Assembly (NCBI GenBank): GCA_046760905.1
Contig: JBHIFB010000174.1
Location: 1 to 5,560, forward strand
Direction of reading: 5' to 3'
DNA length: 5,560 nt
Source of the DNA: JBHIFB01 sp046760905
Lineage (GTDB): Bacteria > Gemmatimonadota > CAZMKB01
A program made the position numbers and the translations under genes. Shown piece by piece: positions 1 to 4,918 of the stretch. The notes below the pieces were generated by a model. It had not been told where the DNA came from. It did no database searches and saw nothing but the letters and a program-made list of their open reading frames with translations. Numbering within the stretch: the stretch's first letter is position 1; the number at the start of each line of letters is the position of its first letter.

Positions 1-448
1 ATTCCCAAAGAAGACGACAGTCTAGTTTTTCAGATAGAATGAACATCGGATCAGCATCGATCATGCCATCCAACCAGTTGAGGGTGCAACCAGGATCGAG
101 GTAGACAGAAGCTTGCCCTCCTTCCACATCGGAGTAAAAGATGGTCAGCGTGGATAGAACAGGATCACCCCCAACGTAAATTTCTTTACCAGTTGGAGCA
201 TTGTTGTTCCAAAGGATCGTATTGCCAACTTCAGAGTGGGCATCGGAGCTTATGCCTATCCCACCACCATATTCTCCAGCAGTGTTTCCCATTATCGTAT
301 TACCCTCGATGGTGGGAGAAGCATCGTCGCCAAACAAAATCCCTCCACCCCCTGCATCGGCTATATTATTTGTGATAGTGTTGCCCACGATAGTTGGACT
401 GGAATATTCACCGAACAGGATGCCACCACCTTTTTTTAGAATATCAAC
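1..448 (-). pseudogene. Right-handed beta-helix repeat surface protein, 5'-truncated C-terminal fragment
   Basis: The minus-strand frame from 448 down to the window edge encodes 149 residues. Three coils of about 26 residues follow the pattern GGGI-x-F/I-x6-PTI-x-GNTI-x-N. They are followed by NTILWNNNAPTGKEIYV, then SDVEGG, CTLNW and DADPMF. This order is typical of secreted parallel beta-helix (pectate-lyase-like) proteins, where it precedes a C-terminal anchor. Such proteins are extracellular and their ligands are usually unknown. The frame is closed upstream by TAA (plus 449-451). Stops occur in the other two minus frames close by, and no ATG precedes the first coil; the first in-frame ATG (292-290) lies inside coil two. 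A complete gene would need a signal peptide and many more coils, so the 5' end appears lost. A seven-A run just before the first coil could mark a frameshift, but I saw no beta-helix sequence in any frame beyond it. The C-terminus is outside the window, so the fragment call rests only on the missing start. Confidence 0.75.
188..430 (-). repeat. Three tandem beta-helix coil repeats
   Basis: There are three consecutive coding repeats at about 430-353, 352-269 and 268-188, each 26-28 codons. Each starts with a Gly-Gly-Gly-Ile turn and the first two carry SPTI. All three have a GNTI asparagine-ladder strand. The DNA similarity is visible by eye (for example repeated complements of GGTGGTGGCAT and GGCAACAC). 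These are protein-structure repeats, not a mobile or regulatory array. Confidence 0.75.
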
Positions 449-685
449 TTAGTACTTCCTGTAAAGCGTTTGTACTCCCCCTCTATAGCAGGTGAGATGC
501 CAAATCGAGGTTATCTCATGATTATCTTTTAACTCATTGTTAATAAATGGGATAGAAGCTTGGCCACCGATTATGGATAGTCGAGTGATTAAAATGAGGG
601 TTGAATATTTATGACTTCAGGAATTCTAAGGAATCTCAGGTGGGGGGTTAAGTTTACAATTCACAATCAATTAAGCGAGGGTTGA
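449..685. other. Non-coding gap between the beta-helix fragment and the regulator
   Basis: No convincing reading frame, RNA gene or strong hairpin is visible in these 237 bases. All frames carry frequent stops. The gap is downstream of the regulator, so a terminator is expected. The only candidate is a weak inverted repeat AATCAA/TTGATT (665-670 and 682-687, 11-base loop) overlapping the regulator stop, and it has no convincing U-tract. The gap also holds the left copy of an imperfect direct repeat. Confidence 0.6.
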
Positions 686-696
686 TTATTTATTAC
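596..696. repeat. Imperfect 20-bp direct repeat pair flanking the regulator stop
   Basis: GAGGGTTGA-x-TATTTAT-x-AC occurs at 596-615 and again at 677-696, offset 81 bases, with 18 of 20 positions identical. The second copy covers the last codons and stop of the regulator gene. It could be a small duplication of the gene's 3' end. The repeat is AT-rich, so chance is not excluded. Confidence 0.5.
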
Positions 697-2410
697 CATT
701 CTCCTCAATACCGGTAAGATAGAGCTTGGATTTTAAAAATTGAGGTGGGATGCGGTATTTCCGGGATGCCTTGGCGATATCCCCACCGGTCTCATCCATT
801 AATTCTCTTATCAGAGTTCCGAGCTTGGTCCTGAGACTCAAGTGATCTATTCCCAGCAGCTTAGCGGCAGGCTTCACCTTCCAACCGCTCTGCCTCAAAG
901 AGAGCAGTATGAGTTTTTTCTCCATCACCGCATTAATACGGTAGTATGGCCTTTCCTTCCTCTCGAGTTTCATCTTCCCGCGGGACTCTTCCAGAACGTT
1001 CGCGACCAGCTCATCATCAAGATGGATGAGCCTGTCATCCCCGGCGTCGCCGGAATCAGGGATTACCTTGTGAGCGCCGGTGCTTAATAACAGTTCGTCG
1101 CTGAATACAATGTCTCTGGCTGTGATGCTCTTTCCTTCCGCCTTGAGCACGGCTCTTTCAATGATATTCTTCAGCTCCCTCACGTTGTTCTCGCTGTAAT
1201 CATGTCCCTTGAGTATCTTCTGTGCGTTTGTGTCTATTCCCGTGAGCGGCTTGTCCATCTTCTCCGAGAAATCCTTCATGAAGTGATTGGCAAGGAGCAG
1301 GATGTCCTCTCTTCTTTCCCTCATGGGCGGGACATGCACTATCTCGACCGCCAGCCTGTGAAACAGAGCTTTCTTGAACCTCCCCCCCTCCATATCCTGG
1401 TAAAGGTCTCTGCTGGTGGCACATACTACCTGAACATTGGTCGAGAGCTCTGTTCTGCCCCCTACTCTGGTGAAAGTACCAAATTGCAAAATCCTCAAAA
1501 GCTTCGGCTGCAGTTCCACTGAAAGTTCGCCGATCTCATCGAGAAAGATGACTCCTCCATCTGCGACTTCGAAAAATCCCTGCTTTCGGGTGTGAGCTCC
1601 TGTAAATGCCCCTTTCTCATGGCCGAACAGCTCGCTCTCCATGAGATTGGCAGGAATCGCAGCGCAGTTCACCACCACGAAAGGCTTCCCCGACCTCGCT
1701 CCTGCCTGGTGTATCGCTCTCGCAATGAGCTCCTTGCCGGAGCCACTCTCACCAGTTATGAGAACGCATACCGGGTAATCCACAGATGCGATCCTCATTA
1801 TCTGCTTTTTCACCATATCCACAGATGAACTTCTACCGATGATCTCTGGAAAAAGTATCTCATCGGCCAACCGTCGCTTCAGGTAAGAGAGCTCTTCTTC
1901 CTTTTCATGACTGTCCTGCTCCTTTCCTATCACATCCGCTATGAGGTCCACGAACGAGAGAAAATAGGTCTTTCTCTCATCATCGAGCATGGTGGGCATG
2001 CCCCTGGTGTCAGTATAGATTACTCCTATCAACCTCTCATGAGATTTAATTGGGGCGCATAGAATTGTCTTGATATCGTGCTCGCGGATGCTCTTTCTGC
2101 TCATGAGTTTCTCATCCTTCTGCGCATCTGAAGTCATGATGACTTCGCCCTTCATCGCCCGCTCTATAACACTCGAGCTAAACTCATGGGCTGCTTCGAC
2201 GAGGCCCTCTATGACATTTACTCCATACTTGAACACGAGCCCATCAGTTTTTTTGTCATACAGGAAAAGAAGTGCCCTGTCTGATCCGAGGATCTCTGTC
2301 GAGACGTTTATCACCCGTTCAAGTAGCTTCTCGATGTCCCGCTCAGGGACGAGTTCGCGAATGATTTTGAACAGTGATTCTATATTTTCTCTTTGAGACG
2401 GAATTTTCAT
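686..2410 (-). CDS. Sigma-54-dependent transcriptional activator, GAF / AAA+ / Fis-type HTH
   Basis: This 574-residue bacterial enhancer-binding protein would use ATP hydrolysis to remodel sigma-54 RNA polymerase at its target promoters. Residues about 10-165 form a GAF sensor domain, followed by a charged coiled-coil linker (165-185). The AAA+ core spans about 188-425. It has Walker A GESGSGKE (220-227), ESELFGHEKG, the sigma-54 contact loop GAFTGA (267-272), Walker B VIFLDE (287-292), an arginine-finger region FKKALFHRL (345-353) and PPMRERREDI. The sensor II region reads YSENNVREL where most relatives have a WPGNVREL-like sequence. A Fis-type helix-turn-helix lies at about 494-537. The 37-residue tail contains GDIAKASRKYRI (543-554), which looks like a second HTH. 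No phosphoacceptor receiver domain is present, so a ligand or protein partner probably acts through GAF. The ATG at 2410 fits the GAF start, but no clear Shine-Dalgarno precedes it. A consensus sigma-70 promoter lies about 80 bases upstream. Its targets are unknown. Confidence 0.96.
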   Translation of the reverse strand: MKIPSQRENIESLFKIIRELVPERDIEKLLERVINVSTEILGSDRALLFLYDKKTDGLVFKYGVNVIEGLVEAAHEFSSSVIERAMKGEVIMTSDAQKDEKLMSRKSIREHDIKTILCAPIKSHERLIGVIYTDTRGMPTMLDDERKTYFLSFVDLIADVIGKEQDSHEKEEELSYLKRRLADEILFPEIIGRSSSVDMVKKQIMRIASVDYPVCVLITGESGSGKELIARAIHQAGARSGKPFVVVNCAAIPANLMESELFGHEKGAFTGAHTRKQGFFEVADGGVIFLDEIGELSVELQPKLLRILQFGTFTRVGGRTELSTNVQVVCATSRDLYQDMEGGRFKKALFHRLAVEIVHVPPMRERREDILLLANHFMKDFSEKMDKPLTGIDTNAQKILKGHDYSENNVRELKNIIERAVLKAEGKSITARDIVFSDELLLSTGAHKVIPDSGDAGDDRLIHLDDELVANVLEESRGKMKLERKERPYYRINAVMEKKLILLSLRQSGWKVKPAAKLLGIDHLSLRTKLGTLIRELMDETGGDIAKASRKYRIPPQFLKSKLYLTGIEENGNK

Positions 2411-2489
2411 GTTATTGTTATCGATTTCATCTTCAGGGCTTAACCGAACTATGTCGGGTGATGGTCACATTTTCGTACTTCCCTGCTTG

Positions 2490-2518
2490 ATTATACCTGA
2501 GGGCAGAAGGTTTGTCAA
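2490..2518 (-). promoter_or_regulatory. Consensus sigma-70 promoter for the sigma-54 regulator gene
   Basis: Read on the minus strand there is TTGACA (2518-2513), a 17-base spacer, then TATAAT (2495-2490). Both hexamers match the consensus perfectly at ideal spacing. Transcription would begin near 2483, giving a leader of about 73 bases before the ATG at 2410. The spacer ends (AA...TCAGG) are also shared with the opposite-facing promoter. Confidence 0.85.
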
Positions 2519-2534
2519 CTGGGAGAGGTTGACA
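2513..2534. promoter_or_regulatory. Inverted repeat TGTCAAC-N8-GTTGACA, candidate operator
   Basis: Perfect 7-base arms at 2513-2519 and 2528-2534 are separated by 8 bases. The left arm is the -35 hexamer of the regulator promoter. A protein bound here would cover that -35, so repression or autoregulation is plausible. The right arm has no -10 at suitable distance (gggttc at 17 bases), so it is not a promoter of its own. The role as operator is inferred from position only. Confidence 0.45.
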
Positions 2535-2542
2535 CATCTCCC
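2521..2542. repeat. Small inverted repeat GGGAGA-N10-TCTCCC
   Basis: Perfect 6-base arms at 2521-2526 and 2537-2542 enclose GGTTGACACA. It overlaps the TGTCAAC/GTTGACA inverted repeat, so the two structures would be alternatives. There is no T-tract on either side, so it is not a terminator. It may be an operator or chance. Confidence 0.35.
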
Positions 2543-2554
2543 TTCGTAACGGGG

Positions 2555-2572
2555 TTCAATGTTTAGATTGAA
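2555..2572. promoter_or_regulatory. Inverted repeat TTCAAT-N6-ATTGAA, candidate operator
   Basis: Perfect 6-base arms at 2555-2560 and 2567-2572 have a 6-base spacer. The 18-base size suits a dimeric HTH protein. The site ends 5 bases before the -35 of the HEPN operon promoter, where an activator or repressor could act. It is a sequence-only prediction; the binding protein is unknown. Confidence 0.4.
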
Positions 2573-2577
2573 TGGAG

Positions 2578-2606
2578 TTGACAAAGAGTGCTTCATCAGG
2601 TATACT
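2578..2606 (+). promoter_or_regulatory. Near-consensus sigma-70 promoter for the HEPN/nucleotidyltransferase operon
   Basis: TTGACA (2578-2583), a 17-base spacer and TATACT (2601-2606) give a start near 2613, about 26 bases before the ATG at 2639. It shares GTTGACAAA and TCAGGTATA-TCAA with the divergent regulator promoter. The longer GTG-started frame (2588) begins between the -35 and -10 and would not be in this transcript. Confidence 0.82.
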
Positions 2607-2638
2607 CAATTTTCGGAAGAAGGTGCGTTGCGAGAACA

Positions 2639-3034
2639 ATGAATAAGGTTGAAAGTGCAAAGAAGTGGTATAAACAGGCAAAGCATGACCTTGAGATGGC
2701 AGAACGAATGCTGAAACAAGAGGGATTTGATGTTACAGCGTTCTTGTGCCACCAATCGGTGGAGAAGCTATTAAAGGCGATTTTAATTTTAGAAAAAGGA
2801 ACACTCAAAAAGACACACTTCATCGATGAATTGGCTCAAGATTTAGGAGTATCTCCCGAAATATTGGATGATGTGAATGAATTAACTCCGGATTATCTAC
2901 CATCACGATATCCTGATGTGAGTGAAAAGGTTCCATATGAAGAATATGATAGCGAAATAGCCGAGGAGAAGCTTAACGCAACCAAACGGATATACGCGAA
3001 CCTGAGTGAGAGATATAGAGTACTGGAGGACTAG
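2639..3034 (+). CDS. HEPN domain protein, putative toxin of a HEPN/MNT module
   Basis: This 131-residue, highly charged, mostly helical protein fits the small HEPN family (PF05168-like). The N-terminal helix reads SAKKWYKQAKHDLEMAERML. The second carries CHQSVEKLLKAIL (37-49), the usual AxQAxEKxLKA signature of this family. These are followed by KTHFIDEL (58-65), LPSRYPD (87-93) and a final helix with EEKLNATKRIY. HEPN partners of nucleotidyltransferases are often RNases that cut tRNA or mRNA. However, I see no RX4-6H motif here: the Arg in SRYPD has no His after it. Nuclease activity is therefore uncertain, and a regulatory or binding role is possible. The frame extends upstream to a GTG at 2588, but that codon lies inside the promoter, so the ATG at 2639 is chosen. 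GGAAGAAGG (2615-2623) is the only Shine-Dalgarno-like sequence and is rather far. The stop abuts the next ATG (TAGATG), indicating translational coupling. Confidence 0.88.
   Translation: MNKVESAKKWYKQAKHDLEMAERMLKQEGFDVTAFLCHQSVEKLLKAILILEKGTLKKTHFIDELAQDLGVSPEILDDVNELTPDYLPSRYPDVSEKVPYEEYDSEIAEEKLNATKRIYANLSERYRVLED
3025..3029 (+). promoter_or_regulatory. Ribosome binding site GGAGG for the nucleotidyltransferase
   Basis: GGAGG within the last HEPN codons lies 5 bases before the ATG at 3035. It is much stronger than the HEPN gene's own signal, so the nucleotidyltransferase may be made in excess of its partner. That is consistent with an antitoxin role. Confidence 0.7.
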
Positions 3035-3367
3035 ATGATCCAACCAGTTATAGAGAACGATAAATGGCTTAAGAAATACTACAAGGAAGTGGTTCCAGAG
3101 ATTACCAAATCATTCAGTCCGTGCAGGATAATTCTCTTCGGTTCCCGGGCCAAGGGAAGTGCGAAAGAAGAAAGTGACATAGACGTAATACTCATTTCAG
3201 ATCACTTTAATGGTATAAAGTTTGTCAAAAGGATGTCACTGGTTCTTAAAAAGACTGGTTTCCCAAAACATGTAGATTATCTGTGCTATACTCCAGAGGA
3301 GGTTACAAGAGTCAAAGAGACATCCTTCATCCTGCAGGAAGCACTGGAAGAGGGAATTGAATTGTAA
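3035..3367 (+). CDS. Minimal nucleotidyltransferase (MNT), putative antitoxin partner of HEPN
   Basis: This 110-residue protein of the minimal nucleotidyltransferase fold (DNA polymerase beta superfamily) has a central strand leading into IILFGSRAKGSAKEESDID. That gives the full GS-x10-DxD signature (G36, S37, D48, D50). A likely third metal-binding Asp is D81 in KHVDYLCYTPEEV. In characterised MntA/HepT pairs, the nucleotidyltransferase transfers AMP to the HEPN toxin and silences it. Here the catalytic residues are intact, so the same reaction is plausible but unproven. The N-terminus (residues 1-30) is a helical lead-in. The gene begins directly at the HEPN stop with a strong ribosome site, so the pair is one operon. 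Its base composition is AT-richer than the flanking regulator and kinase. It could alternatively modify another protein or RNA. Confidence 0.92.
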   Translation: MIQPVIENDKWLKKYYKEVVPEITKSFSPCRIILFGSRAKGSAKEESDIDVILISDHFNGIKFVKRMSLVLKKTGFPKHVDYLCYTPEEVTRVKETSFILQEALEEGIEL

Positions 3368-3378
3368 GGTCCTTCTTT

Positions 3379-3450
3379 CCTGATTATACACACTCTTTCT
3401 TCTGCTTACATCATTGCCGCTTGCTTCATTTCTAATCAGAGGATTTTTTT
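3379..3450 (+). terminator. Weak candidate terminator after the HEPN/MNT operon
   Basis: CTGATTA (3380-3386) and TAATCAG (3433-3439) are perfect 7-base arms, followed shortly by seven T (3444-3450). The loop of about 46 bases and the AT-rich stem make this a poor intrinsic terminator. No better one is visible before the kinase gene. The rest of the 3368-3547 gap shows no gene and no convincing promoter. Confidence 0.25.
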
Positions 3451-3547
3451 AGTAAATGAATAATTTCATCACAAATTTCTGTTTTGAAATCTGCCGGGAC
3501 TTCAGCACGAGATCAAGGCACCTTAATCTACGAATACTAATTAGCCT

Positions 3548-4918
3548 ATGAAAAGAGATTCTTATCCTTTGACCATTGGCAGACATTACCTGCTGCATGA
3601 GAAGTTAGGGGCTGGTGGGATGGGTGAAGTGTACAAGGCCATCGACCGTCTCACAGGGAGTGAAGTGGCTCTCAAGAAGGTGACTCTGCCGACCGAGAAG
3701 CTCCTGTTCACTTCACGGAGTGGTGACACCAACTTGCAGCTGGCTCTCGCTCAAGAGTTCGGGACACTATCCTCACTGCGCCACCCGCATATTATAAGTG
3801 TATTAGATTACGGCTTCGACGAAAAGCGCCTACCTTTCTATACGATGAGCTTGCTCGAGAATGCTCAGACGATCCTTGAAGCCGGCCGTGGGAAGGCGCT
3901 TGCCAGGCAAATTGATCTTATGATCCAGACATTACAGGCGCTTTCCTACCTGCACCGGCGAGGTGTGCTTCATCGTGATCTCAAGCCGGAGAACATCCTG
4001 GTTGCAGACGGAGCAGTGAAGCTGCTGGATTTCGGTCTTTCAGTGAGTACCGAGTGGCAAACGGCTCGGGCCAGCAGAAAAATAGTGGGGACAGCGGCTT
4101 ACCTGGCGCCTGAAATAGTCCAGGGTGGAGAAGCGAGCGAGGCAAGTGACCTGTATGCTGTGGGCGTCATCGCCTATGAACTGTTCGCCGGTCGCCATCC
4201 TTTCGATACCGATGACATGGCGGTTCTTATCAGTGACATCATGAACACCCCTGCCGATATGTCGTCAATAGGAGTGGGAGATGAAATAGCTGGGGTAATA
4301 GGTTGTCTCCTGGCCAAGGATCCCAAAGAGCGATACAGTAACGCGGACCAGGTCATCAGGGATTTGTGTGCTGAAACCGGTAGATCATTACCGCCTGAAA
4401 CACTTGAGATCCGGGAGAGTTTCCTGCAGGCCGCAAAGTTCGTAGGAAGGGAAAAGGAATTAGCACACCTGTCAGGGTTACTGAGAGAAGCGTTGGAAGG
4501 CAGAGGGAGCGCATGGTTAATCGGTGGTGAAAGCGGAGTGGGCAAGTCCCGTCTTACAGATGAGTTGCGTACTCTGGCTCTGGTGGAAGGCGCATTGGTG
4601 CTTCAGGGACAGGCGGTGAGCGAAGGCGGGAGTCCTTATCAATTATGGCGTGAGATCCTGCGACGTCTTGTTATTACAACTGAGCTGGAGATAGGAGAGG
4701 CGAGTGTGCTGAAGGCGTTGGTGCCGGATATCGGCGTATTATTGGGACGAGAAATCCCTGATGCCCCACTGGTCGATCCCCAGACAGCACAGTATCGCCT
4801 GTTCAGAACATTTGCTGATGTGCTGTTACGGAATAGTGCCACTCAACCGATAGTGTTGATTCTCGAGGATCTTCAGTGGGCGGAGAGTAACAGCCTGGCT
4901 CAATGGACAGGGCTTTGA
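3548..4918 (+). CDS. Ser/Thr protein kinase fused to STAND/AAA ATPase, C-terminally truncated
   Basis: Residues about 12-275 form a complete Hanks-type kinase. It has glycine loop GAGGMGEVYKA (21-31), VALKK with K43, helix-C E70, catalytic HRDLKPEN (142-149), DFG (161-163), GTAAYLAPE (181-189) and D201 in SDLYAVGVIAYEL. It should be an active cytoplasmic kinase. Residues 298-451 begin an AAA_16/STAND ATPase, with FVGREKEL, Walker A GGESGVGKS (326-334) and Walker B VLILEDLQWAE (436-446). Relatives with this order (PknK-like) usually continue for several hundred residues of ATPase and TPR repeats. Here the frame ends at 456 residues, right after Walker B, where the DNA switches to a DUF1566 gene. 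The STAND module is therefore broken, or the contig is chimeric at that point. The ATG at 3548 follows an in-frame TAG (3542-3544), so no longer start exists. No Shine-Dalgarno is evident. The product could have acted upstream of the nearby sigma-54 regulator; this is an inference from proximity. Confidence 0.9.
   Translation: MKRDSYPLTIGRHYLLHEKLGAGGMGEVYKAIDRLTGSEVALKKVTLPTEKLLFTSRSGDTNLQLALAQEFGTLSSLRHPHIISVLDYGFDEKRLPFYTMSLLENAQTILEAGRGKALARQIDLMIQTLQALSYLHRRGVLHRDLKPENILVADGAVKLLDFGLSVSTEWQTARASRKIVGTAAYLAPEIVQGGEASEASDLYAVGVIAYELFAGRHPFDTDDMAVLISDIMNTPADMSSIGVGDEIAGVIGCLLAKDPKERYSNADQVIRDLCAETGRSLPPETLEIRESFLQAAKFVGREKELAHLSGLLREALEGRGSAWLIGGESGVGKSRLTDELRTLALVEGALVLQGQAVSEGGSPYQLWREILRRLVITTELEIGEASVLKALVPDIGVLLGREIPDAPLVDPQTAQYRLFRTFADVLLRNSATQPIVLILEDLQWAESNSLAQWTGL

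Noticed and set aside
193..452. Plus-strand reading frames of 60-83 residues over the beta-helix region
   Set aside because: They are Pro/Ser/Ile-rich antisense shadows of the repetitive minus-strand beta-helix coding sequence and share its repeat periodicity.
2407..2430. Seven-codon leader frame (MKSITIT) whose stop overlaps the regulator start as ATGA
   Set aside because: There is no Shine-Dalgarno before it and a frame this short occurs easily by chance. It is not enough to claim translational coupling or attenuation.
2588..2638. GTG-started 17-residue N-terminal extension of the HEPN protein
   Set aside because: The GTG lies between the -35 and -10 of a near-consensus promoter, so it would not be in the mRNA. 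The extension also has no HEPN-like character.
3516..3533. Possible sigma-54 promoter before the kinase gene (AAGGCACCTTAATCTACG)
   Set aside because: The -24 GGCAC half is present, but the -12 half lacks the required GC (it reads atcta), so it does not fit the consensus.
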